Shown here in pieces: positions 1 to 6,108 of a stretch of 6,811 bases of DNA. The stretch covers positions 1 to 6,811 of the forward strand of contig JAUXJK010000111.1 in the NCBI GenBank assembly GCA_030624785.1, read 5' to 3'. The DNA comes from Actinomycetes bacterium (GTDB lineage Bacteria; Actinomycetota; Thermoleophilia; Gaiellales; Gaiellaceae). The notes under the pieces were generated by a model. That model was given only the letters and a program-made list of their open reading frames with translations, was not told the DNA's origin and ran no database searches. A program made the translations under genes and the position numbers. Within the stretch, counting starts at the first letter, position 1. Each line of letters starts with the position of its first letter.

Positions 1-1
1 C

Positions 2-485
2 GGCTTCCCCGGCGTCACTGATCTGGACAGCACCACCATTGAGGTTGTTCTGGACGGCGAGCGACGCCTCGCTACCGCCTACGCGCTCTACGAGGAGTTT
101 GCCGATGACCCGGCATTGACGCCTGACCAGGCCGACGCTCGTGCCGACCTGATGAGCATCGTCTCAGCCGCATTCGCCGCCGCCGCCTCCGTCACTGAGT
201 GGACAGAGCCCGCTATCGGCGACATCGTTGTGTGGGCGCTCCCCTATTTCGCGCCACAGGACATCAACCCCCGGCACCGAGATCGCTTGGCCGCTGGAGA
301 CCGACGCGATCTCCGTGGATCCCCGTCTCGAGCGGGGCTGCGTCGCGCTCGCGGGCGCCGATGCGAACATGGTGCTCGAAGTCGCCCGGCCTGCGACACA
401 GCTCTCGCCGTGGAGAATCGGCGCCGAGCAGTACACGTTGGTGAGTCGGCCGCGCCTGCTCGAGCAAGACCGTTGCGAGCCATAG
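2..485 (+). pseudogene. 3' part of unrecognised gene, frameshifted near 268-272
   Basis: The gene enters from the left edge, so its start is not visible. The first part reads in frame 2 (GFPGVTDLDSTT...VVWALPYFAPQDINP) as an ordinary soluble protein with an Ala-rich helical stretch. After about 268 that frame turns into Arg-rich sequence of a kind not seen in real proteins, while frame 3 becomes plausible (GTEIAWPLETDAISVDPRL, then ANMVLEVARP and IGAEQYTLV) and ends at TAG 483-485. Dropping one base in the C run at 268-272 joins the halves into one protein of about 160 visible residues. I do not recognise the family and see no catalytic motif, signal peptide or membrane segment. Either the gene is a real frameshift mutant or the base is a sequencing or assembly error in a homopolymer. 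If the frame is not corrected, the first frame runs on to TGA 500-502. Confidence 0.55.
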
Positions 486-493
486 CGTTCGTG

Positions 494-531
494 CGTCTCT
501 GATGCGGGCGTCAACCCGCACCGGCGAGACG
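494..531. terminator. Possible bidirectional terminator hairpin between convergent genes
   Basis: A two-part inverted repeat lies between the stop of the left-edge gene (485) and the stop of the amidase gene (533). The outer arms CGTCTC (494-499) and GAGACG (526-531) pair perfectly, and the inner arms TGCGGG (503-508) and CCCGCA (515-520) pair perfectly around a 6-nt loop. An asymmetric internal loop separates the two stems. The position between convergent genes fits a terminator serving both strands. There is no T-tract on either side, so it is not a canonical intrinsic terminator. Confidence 0.45.
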
Positions 532-532
532 A

Positions 533-1870
533 CTACGCGGGAACGGGTGCGCGATCGAAGCTCGTCTGTCCCTCGCACCAGGCGGCAACGCTCAGGAGAT
601 CCTCATCATGATTCAGGCGTCCGATGAGCTGGTACGCAAGCGGAAGACCCTGGGGATCGAGGGCCCACGGAATCGTGACCCCTGGGTGCCAGCTGAGGTT
701 GAGGGGCCAGGAAAAGCGATACCAGTCGAAGGTGCGAGGCGACGCCCACTCCTCCCAACGCATCGCAGGCCACGGATTCGCAGGCAAAAGAAGGGCATCC
801 ACCGTGTCCAGGGCTGCGTCGAGTTGAGCACGAAGCTTCGCCGCGGTCTCGAACGATGCGACATATGCGTCGACCGGCACGCTGTCGAGGTTGTTCATCA
901 GCTCGCGCATTCCAGCTGAATAGCCCTCGGGGCTCGTGAGCATCGGTAGAACGTGAGCGTGTGCAAGCTCGCGCAGCCGGGCGAACCAGGCGTCGCCGAC
1001 GGCCAGATCGACGGGTGGCGCGTCAACCACGGTCGCACCGGACGCGGCGAATGTCGCGGCCGCATCGGACAGCGCGTTCTCGACACCCTGGTCGAGCTCG
1101 CCGAGATCGTCACGCCGCAGGAGCCCGAGGCGCGGTGGAGTGGCTCGCTCGAGCCGCGAATCCGTCTCGGCGATCACGTCGAACCCGCGTGCGGCGCCCT
1201 CGACATCGCGTGAGAACGCCCCCGTCGTCATCATGGTCGTTGTCCACGGGTGGCAACCGTCCTTGGGCAATCGGTGCTCCGTCGGCTTGAACCCGACCAC
1301 GCCACATGCGGCTGCAGGATTTCGCACCGACCCACCGCCATCGGCACCAAACCCGACAACGCAAAAGCCCGCCGCAGTGGCTGCCGCGGTGCCACTCGAG
1401 GAGCCACCGGGCGCGTAGTCGGCGTGACGCGGGTTGCGGCCTGTTGCGCGCTCGCCGTCGGGGATCATCCCGCCCATCGCGTTCTCGCTCATCGCGTGCA
1501 TTCCGAGGATCACCGCTCCGCCGGCCCGGGCGCGCGCGATCACCGTTGCGTCTACTTGCGCCCGCAGACCATCGAATGCGTAGGCGCCACCGGTGAACCT
1601 CTTGCCTTCTACTCCGATGGTCTCCTTAACCCCGATCGGAATGCCATGGAGCGGCCCCAGATGCTTGCCCGCGTCGAGCTCAGCGTCCGCTTGAGCCGCC
1701 CGCTCGACCGCGCCCGCAGCATCGAGATCGACCTGTGTGTGGAGCTCCCCGTCGAGGCGCCCGATACGCTCAAGTACCGCTTCCGTCAGTTCGGAGGCGC
1801 GCAGCGTTCGATCGTCAAGTGCCAGGCGAATCTCTCGGAACCCACCCAGAGCGGCGTCCGGCGAAGCCAC
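533..1870 (-). CDS. Amidase-signature (GatA/AtzF-like) hydrolase
   Basis: This 445-residue enzyme belongs to the amidase signature family, which hydrolyses C-N bonds of amides with a Ser-cisSer-Lys triad. The triad is complete: Lys82 in GIPIGVKE, cis-Ser157 in APGGSSSG, and nucleophile Ser181 in GADGGGSVRNPA. The spacings (75 and 24 residues) equal those of known members such as FAAH (142/217/241). The C-terminal part has the usual GVTIPWALDPQGLPLAYQL element. There is no signal peptide, so it is probably cytoplasmic. The start is GTG, one base after the TGA stop of the AhpD-like gene (tgacGTG), suggesting translational coupling. The stop is TAG. GatB and GatC are not adjacent, so it is more likely a catabolic amidase than the Glu-tRNA amidotransferase subunit. 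Substrate is not predictable. Confidence 0.93.
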   Translation of the reverse strand: MASPDAALGGFREIRLALDDRTLRASELTEAVLERIGRLDGELHTQVDLDAAGAVERAAQADAELDAGKHLGPLHGIPIGVKETIGVEGKRFTGGAYAFDGLRAQVDATVIARARAGGAVILGMHAMSENAMGGMIPDGERATGRNPRHADYAPGGSSSGTAAATAAGFCVVGFGADGGGSVRNPAAACGVVGFKPTEHRLPKDGCHPWTTTMMTTGAFSRDVEGAARGFDVIAETDSRLERATPPRLGLLRRDDLGELDQGVENALSDAAATFAASGATVVDAPPVDLAVGDAWFARLRELAHAHVLPMLTSPEGYSAGMRELMNNLDSVPVDAYVASFETAAKLRAQLDAALDTVDALLLPANPWPAMRWEEWASPRTFDWYRFSWPLNLSWHPGVTIPWALDPQGLPLAYQLIGRLNHDEDLLSVAAWCEGQTSFDRAPVPA

Positions 1871-1871
1871 G

Positions 1872-2441
1872 TCAGGCGGGTCGGCGAACCGGGCAGCTCT
1901 CCTCGCGGGTAACGAGGTCGAAACAGAAGATGAACTTGGCCACCCCGCAGAGAACGGCCATCGTCATGCCCAACTCGAAGATCTCGGCGTCGGAGAAGTG
2001 AGCCGACAGATCGGCATGCAGCTCGTCGCTCACGTATCCGTGCGTGTTCGTCACGTCCATCTGTTCGGCGAGCCTCAGGACCGCGCGATCCCTCGGTGAA
2101 AACACGTCGTTGTCGACATCATCAAGGAGAGCGTCGATCTGTTCTTCGGTCAAGCCTGCCCGTCTCGCCGAGACGGTATTGACCTTGTTTCAGAAGAAGC
2201 AGCCGTGCGTCTTCGAGAGCTTGAGTCTGAGTAACTCTTTGGTTCGAACATCGACACGGCCCTCGTAAAAGACGCGCTTGTAGAAGCTGTTGAAGTACCA
2301 GTCGAGTACCTCAGGTGCGTTGGCTCCAGCCTCGATGAACTCAGCCTCACCGGCTTCAGCCATGCCGTTGTCGTACTTCTCGAGAAGCTCAACTGGCAGA
2401 TCGTCCCGGGCTATGCGACTGAGGTGACCCACGCCGGCCAT
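1872..2441 (-). CDS. AhpD-like (CMD family) selenoprotein, C81-F-F-U84
   Basis: This 189-residue protein is AhpD/carboxymuconolactone decarboxylase-like, a thiol redox family whose active site is a CxxC. The in-frame TGA at 2192-2190 replaces the second Cys: residues read THG-C81-F-F-[TGA]-NKVN. Family sequence runs on both sides in one frame: RTKELLRLKLS before, SARRAGLTEEQIDALL and GMTMAVLCGVAKFIF after. Glu69 lies 12 residues before Cys81, as Glu118 does before Cys130 in AhpD. The His normally four residues after the second Cys is Asn88 here. I read the TGA as selenocysteine because it sits exactly on the redox residue and is followed by a SECIS-like hairpin; CxxU AhpD-like selenoproteins are known from marine metagenomes. 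The start is ATG 2441-2439, with GGAGG (2456-2452) 10 nt upstream and 20 nt after the hydrolase stop. The final stop is also TGA (1874-1872). A nonsense mutant is the alternative. Confidence 0.88.
2148..2192 (-). promoter_or_regulatory. Bacterial SECIS-like stem-loop after the TGA of the AhpD-like gene
   Basis: Directly downstream of the TGA on the minus strand, CCGTCTC (2176-2170) pairs perfectly with GAGACGG (2166-2160) around a GGC loop (2169-2167), or a 5-nt CGGCG loop if the closing pair is open. An outer stem GGTCAA (2184-2179) with TTGACC (2153-2148) pairs perfectly over 6 bp, with a 2/6-nt internal loop between the stems. The apical loop starts 21 nt after the TGA and begins with G. 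Both match the described bacterial SECIS form (apical loop about 16-37 nt after UGA, G in the first two loop bases), where SelB binds. Confidence 0.8.
2190..2192 (-). other. In-frame TGA, proposed selenocysteine codon (U84)
   Basis: The codon reads TGA between TTC (Phe83) and AAC (Asn85) and takes the place of the second Cys of the CMD-family CxxC. A TGC or TGT Cys codon differs from it by one base. Reading it as a stop would cut the protein to 83 residues, removing more than half of the domain. Confidence 0.85.
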
Positions 2442-2451
2442 TCTATCGTGA

Positions 2452-2456
2452 CCTCC
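2452..2456 (-). promoter_or_regulatory. Ribosome binding site fixing the AhpD-like start
   Basis: GGAGG on the minus strand lies 10 nt before ATG 2441-2439, in the short gap after the hydrolase TAG (2464-2462). It supports this start over the longer open frame, which would begin at 2573 inside the hydrolase gene and encode Arg-rich, non-family sequence. Confidence 0.7.
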
Positions 2457-2461
2457 ACGAT

Positions 2462-4228
2462 CTAGGCTCCCGCGTCGAGAAAGGCGACAATCGTCTCCAC
2501 GTGGCCTGCAGATGTGTCGGGAAACGTCCCTGCTACGGCGTTCGGAGCGAGAGCCGCGCCGATCTCTGAGCACGGGGCGAGCATGTCACCAGCCTCGGCC
2601 GCGATGAGCGTCCGAGTTTCAACCTTCGGCATTCGCTCCTGCGCGGGATATTCGAACGCTGCGCGATACGCGAGCTGATACGTGTGACCGCTCTTGAGGA
2701 GCTCGACGACCCAGGTATGCAGGGCGTGCGCGGGTATCGGGTCGACCCAGCGGATCCCGTCGCGCGACTGGTTGTACCAGGGCCAGAACTCGGTTTGAGC
2801 CCGCGCGAAGTTCCACGCCCACACGAGGTGGCTGCCGTCCCATCGCGGCTCGAGCGGTGGCAGGTAGTACTCCAGCAGATCGTCCCGTTCCTCGGCATCG
2901 AAGAGCGCCAGGCCGTCGACTACGAGGTTGCGTGCACGCTCAGGACCAAGCGCGATCGCGACCTCCATTCCGATCGAACCGCCCGTATGCGAGCCATAGA
3001 GATCGACCTCGTCCAGGCCGAGTGAGTCGAGTGCCTCGACAACAACCTGGGCGTAGTCACCGATTCCCGGGTGATCCCAGGGCGCCTCGGGCTGAACCGC
3101 ATTGTGCGGCTCTCGCGGGCCACGAGGATCCCACGAAATGGGACGCTGATAGCCATGCGGCTTGTCTGAGTTGCCGTTGCCGAGTGTGTCGAAGGCGATC
3201 ACGGGTCGGGTCTCAGCCAATGCCCTGGTCAGAGACTGAAGAGCGCGAGCCGACGTCGGTGACGCGTGGAACAGGATCAACGGACGCTTGTCTCCGGCAG
3301 GGTTGCCCCGGACATGGAGCTGGCCGGCGCTTGTGTCCGCATACGTGCAGCTGAGCCGCCCCGCGATAGGCCGCCAACTCGCAGCCGGCGCGTCGTGGTC
3401 GTCTCGTGCCGTCTTGGACGCGAAGTCACCTATCCAACCGGCCCACGCGTCCTTGCCCCGCGGCAACAGCTTCGTCTGCAGCTGCGGGCCAAGTGCGGGC
3501 AGCCGATCGAGATGAGTTGCGAGCAGATCGTCCTCGCGAGCGACCAGTGCTGTCGGCATCGAGACTGCGCCAAGTGCTCCGGCCGGCTCGTGACGGAACG
3601 CGGCGGCGTACGCGACGCGGTAGCCGTCTCCGGCCCGCAACAGATCCATGACTCCATCGTGGAGATGGCGGGCGCTTGGCATGGGAATGTCCATGCGTAC
3701 ATCGATACGCCGGTCGTGCCACGGATAGAAGATGTGCTGATCGCGATAGCGCGACCAGAGGCTCACGAGATGGCTCCCATCTTCGGTCGCCTCGAACTTG
3801 GGGAGGTAGTTGACGAGTAGCGAGTCGCGCTCCTCGGGCGAAAAGACGGGCAAGCCGTCGAGCACTGTAGCGGTCACCGTGTCCGGGCGAAGGACCGCGA
3901 ATTCGAGTGCGATCGCTGCGCCTGTGTGGGCGCCGTAGAGTGCGCAACTCGTGACCTCGAGCGCATCGAGCGTGTCGCCTGCCGCCCGCGCGAAGTCAAC
4001 GATCTCTGTCTGTTCGAAGCCGACGAGTGGATCGGAGTCGCCGTAGCCGGGTGTGTCGAGTGCGATCACGGTGAACGGTGTTGCAAGCGCCTCGATCAGT
4101 CGCTCGAGCGACTGGGAGGACAGTGGCGACTCGTGCATGAGCACGAACGCGGGCCCACTACCGGCGCGGCGGTACTGCACCTGGCGTTCGCCGTTGACCG
4201 TGACGTAGTGACGACGAATGCGAGACAA
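2462..4228 (-). CDS. Fused double alpha/beta-hydrolase with GxHTG elbows
   Basis: One 588-residue chain carries two homologous alpha/beta-hydrolase domains (about 1-270 and 290-588). The copies share the oxyanion-strand motif (HESP 32-35; HASP 321-324), ALDTPGYGDSD versus AFDTLGNGNSD, a PEERD/AEERD...YLP segment and an FYPW/FWPW cap element. The nucleophile elbow is GAHTG (99-103) and GSHTG (412-416): His stands where Ser, Asp or Cys is expected. I recall GxHTG as recurring in some bacterial relatives. Candidate acids are D233/D234 and D548. The usual C-terminal His is present only in copy 2 (SAGH576), so copy 1 may be structural. Copy 2 has an extra loop of about 25-30 residues near 357-388. 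The start is TTG, directly preceded by GGAGGTGAT (4237-4229), which matches the anti-SD well but with only 4 nt between GGAGG and TTG. There is no signal peptide. Substrate unknown. Confidence 0.88.
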   Translation of the reverse strand: MSRIRRHYVTVNGERQVQYRRAGSGPAFVLMHESPLSSQSLERLIEALATPFTVIALDTPGYGDSDPLVGFEQTEIVDFARAAGDTLDALEVTSCALYGAHTGAAIALEFAVLRPDTVTATVLDGLPVFSPEERDSLLVNYLPKFEATEDGSHLVSLWSRYRDQHIFYPWHDRRIDVRMDIPMPSARHLHDGVMDLLRAGDGYRVAYAAAFRHEPAGALGAVSMPTALVAREDDLLATHLDRLPALGPQLQTKLLPRGKDAWAGWIGDFASKTARDDHDAPAASWRPIAGRLSCTYADTSAGQLHVRGNPAGDKRPLILFHASPTSARALQSLTRALAETRPVIAFDTLGNGNSDKPHGYQRPISWDPRGPREPHNAVQPEAPWDHPGIGDYAQVVVEALDSLGLDEVDLYGSHTGGSIGMEVAIALGPERARNLVVDGLALFDAEERDDLLEYYLPPLEPRWDGSHLVWAWNFARAQTEFWPWYNQSRDGIRWVDPIPAHALHTWVVELLKSGHTYQLAYRAAFEYPAQERMPKVETRTLIAAEAGDMLAPCSEIGAALAPNAVAGTFPDTSAGHVETIVAFLDAGA

Positions 4229-4237
4229 ATCACCTCC
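4229..4237 (-). promoter_or_regulatory. Strong Shine-Dalgarno immediately before the TTG start
   Basis: GGAGGTGAT on the minus strand is a nine-base match to the 16S anti-SD and abuts the TTG start of the double hydrolase. No ATG or GTG in frame lies nearby, so this site decides the start, although the spacing (4 nt after GGAGG) is short. Confidence 0.65.
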
Positions 4238-4273
4238 GATCGGGGGTCGTACCTTGCGTTCCGGCGCCGGACC

Positions 4274-5008
4274 CTACTGCGCCTGAGGCGAGGACGAAAG
4301 TCTGGTTGCATCGCGAGTGAATGCGGCAGGCTGCGATTCGGAGACAACCTGCTCGAGACGGCGAAGATAGTCGACTCGCGAGATCTCGATCGCGCCGAGC
4401 GATGCGAGGTGCGGCGTGCACCACTGCACGTCGAGCAATGGCTCCGAATCGCCAGCCCCGGCAAGGAGTTCCTCCACCAACCGGGCCACTGCGACCTTGG
4501 ATGCGTCGGTTTCACGGTAGAACTTCGATTCAGCCGCGAACAGGCCTCCGACGCTCACTCCGTACAGGCCGCCGACCAACTCGCCATCGCCGTTCCATAC
4601 CTCAACGCTGTGCGCAAGCCCCCGGCGGTAGAGGCGCGCGTACGCCTCGGCCATCCCCTGGCTAATCCAGCCATGCGGACGGGCGGGGTCAGCGCAGCCG
4701 GAAACCACGTCGGCGAACGCCTCGTTGATGGTTGTACGAAAACGACGGGACGAGCGCCGTAGCGATCGCGAGACCTCGAAACGTCGGGGTGGTAACACCC
4801 CTCGCGGATCTGGCGACCACCAACCAAGCACCTCGCGTCCTCGGCCTTCGTCCGCGCGAATCGGCATCGGAAATATCCCTCTGACGTACGCGTCCAGCAG
4901 CGTCTCGGGCTCGAGATCCGCCCCGATCCCGACAACTCCCTCAGGCGTCGCATCGCTCGGCGAGGGAAACGTCCACGATGAACCTGACACGACGCGCGGC
5001 ATCGACAT
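4274..5008 (-). CDS. aat: Leucyl/phenylalanyl-tRNA-protein transferase
   Basis: Aat transfers Leu or Phe from its tRNA to N-terminal Arg or Lys of proteins, marking them for ClpS/ClpAP degradation in the N-degron pathway. The 244-residue product shows the family motifs in order: VVGIGADLEPETLLDAYVRGIF, WWSPDPRGVLPP, the WISQGMAEAYARLYRRG region with AHSVEVWN, LVGGLYGVSVGGLFAAES, then DVQWCTPHLASLGAIEISR. Length fits the family. I chose ATG 5008-5006 (ATG 5002 and GTG 4990 are close alternatives); the open frame continues to 5158 but that part is antisense to the next gene and has no Aat sequence. It is first in the minus-strand block, 45 bp before the hydrolase, and ends in TAG. It is a general proteolysis gene among accessory ones, perhaps sharing their promoter by chance. 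Confidence 0.95.
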   Translation of the reverse strand: MSMPRVVSGSSWTFPSPSDATPEGVVGIGADLEPETLLDAYVRGIFPMPIRADEGRGREVLGWWSPDPRGVLPPRRFEVSRSLRRSSRRFRTTINEAFADVVSGCADPARPHGWISQGMAEAYARLYRRGLAHSVEVWNGDGELVGGLYGVSVGGLFAAESKFYRETDASKVAVARLVEELLAGAGDSEPLLDVQWCTPHLASLGAIEISRVDYLRRLEQVVSESQPAAFTRDATRLSSSPQAQ

Positions 5009-5048
5009 CAACGTAGCCAACCTCGAACCACAGTAGGATCGACGCCGC
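5009..5048. promoter_or_regulatory. 40-bp divergent intergenic region
   Basis: This is the only gap between the two divergent units, so promoters for both must lie here or in the adjacent 5' coding ends. On the plus strand TAGGAT (5034-5039) has the TANNNT form of a -10 box and lies 9 nt before ATG 5049, which would allow a nearly leaderless transcript; the same bases (AGGA 5035-5038) could instead be a Shine-Dalgarno site. No convincing -35 is visible for either direction, and no clear operator repeat. Confidence 0.35.
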
Positions 5049-6071
5049 ATGGAGACACGCGTGAGCGACATCGAGACCTGCCACGAGCGAGGCTGGACGG
5101 ACGGGCTCCCAGTGGTACCACCGACCCCCGAACTCGTGAGCGCGATGCTCGCAAGCACTCGCGATGACCCCGCTTCGGTCGTGTGTCATCTTCCGCCAGC
5201 GAGCGGCGAGGCAAGCCTGGAGCGAATCGCGGCAAACGCCGTGATGGCAGGCTGTCTGCCGGAGCACCTCCCGGTGCTCGTCACGGCACTCCGAGCTGCC
5301 GCGGACGACACTTTCCATCTCTACGACATACTCACGACCGTCCACTCGATGTGTCCGCTGCTTCTCGTGTCCGGACCGCTCGCGCGAGAACTTGACATGA
5401 ACGGTGGCGTCAACGCACTCGGGCAGGGCAACCGTGCAAACGCAAGTCTCGGACGGGCCCTATCGCTCTGCTTCCGAAACATCGGCGGCGCTCGACCGGG
5501 CGGTCTGGATCCGGCGACGATCGGCCATCCGGGCAAGTACAGCTACTGCTACACGGAGAACTCAGAGCTCTCGCCCTGGTCGGAACTCCATGTTGAGCGC
5601 GGACACGCTGCCGATGCGTCGACCGTGACGCTGTATCCCGCAGACGCACCGCTTTGTGTCGCAGAGATGGGCAACGCCGATCCCGAGCACATCCTGCGCA
5701 CCGTCGCGGAATGCGCCGCGATCCCGGGCACCTACAACGCCTTCTTTCGCGGCGAACTATGGCTCGTCATGTCACCGGAGCACGCAAACGTCATCGCCCA
5801 TGCTGGCTGGAGCAAGGATGATGCCAAGCAGTACCTCTTCGACCACGCGCGCATCCGAGCGGGGGACCTCAGCGATCGAGGTCTCTATGCCTTCGCCGAC
5901 GATGTCCTTCGACCGCCATGGCTCGACGAAGCTGAGCCCGACGACATGATCCCACTCGTCGAGACCGCCGACCGCGTCACCATCACGGTCGCTGGCGGAC
6001 CCTATGGCGGCTACACGTCGATTGTGTTCGGCGAACTCGCAGGCAGCATTACGCGCGAGATCGAGATCTAG
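5049..6071 (+). CDS. Conserved protein of unknown function, likely partner of the UGSC selenoprotein
   Basis: The 340-residue product has no signal peptide or membrane segment and no fold I can name. Conserved-looking blocks are RGWTDGLPVVPPT (14-26), GGVNALGQGNRANASLGRA (119-137), GHPGKYSYCYTEN (159-171), WSELHVERG (177-185), SPEHANVIAHAGWSKDDAK (242-260) and GGPYGGYTS (316-324). The clustered Gly, His, Asn and Cys residues look like an enzyme active site. Cysteines are scattered (11, 46, 69, 102, 141, 167, 203, 222) with no CxxC. ATG 5049 is preceded by AGGA at a 10-nt gap; GTG 5061 is an alternative. The gene ends in TAG 37 nt before the UGSC-family gene, so the two are probably co-transcribed. 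From that layout I infer that it acts with the selenoprotein. No established function. Confidence 0.85.
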   Translation: METRVSDIETCHERGWTDGLPVVPPTPELVSAMLASTRDDPASVVCHLPPASGEASLERIAANAVMAGCLPEHLPVLVTALRAAADDTFHLYDILTTVHSMCPLLLVSGPLARELDMNGGVNALGQGNRANASLGRALSLCFRNIGGARPGGLDPATIGHPGKYSYCYTENSELSPWSELHVERGHAADASTVTLYPADAPLCVAEMGNADPEHILRTVAECAAIPGTYNAFFRGELWLVMSPEHANVIAHAGWSKDDAKQYLFDHARIRAGDLSDRGLYAFADDVLRPPWLDEAEPDDMIPLVETADRVTITVAGGPYGGYTSIVFGELAGSITREIEI

Positions 6072-6094
6072 AATTGGCAGCAACTCCTACAATC

Positions 6095-6099
6095 GAAGG
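6095..6099 (+). promoter_or_regulatory. Weak ribosome binding site of the UGSC-family gene
   Basis: GAAGG lies 9 nt before ATG 6109 and supports that start. The longer open frame, which begins at 6004 inside the preceding gene, adds Arg-rich sequence unlike a protein N-terminus. Confidence 0.5.
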
Positions 6100-6108
6100 C
6101 ACCCTCCT

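Noticed and set aside
1250..1912. 220-codon plus-strand open frame opposite the amidase
   Set aside because: It is a shadow of the amidase coding strand; the amidase carries a complete catalytic triad, whereas this frame shows no domain.
1872..2153. A separate 93-codon gene beginning at TTG 2153
   Set aside because: It is only the part of the AhpD-like protein after the TGA. The TTG codes Leu97 of the continuous domain, the site lacks a ribosome binding site, and the catalytic Cys would be missing.
4261..4270. Palindrome CCGGCGCCGG in the aat-hydrolase gap
   Set aside because: It has no loop and no following T-tract, and short GC palindromes are expected by chance in this composition, so neither a terminator nor an operator can be claimed.
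3926..4762. Long plus-strand open frame across aat and the hydrolase
   Set aside because: It is antisense to two well-supported genes, and its product has low-complexity Arg-rich composition with no recognisable motif; long antisense frames are common in GC-rich DNA.
5009..5158. Longer Aat product starting at 5158
   Set aside because: The extra 50 residues are antisense to the 5' end of the 340-aa gene, are Ser/Arg-rich without family similarity, and the family length fits a start near 5008.
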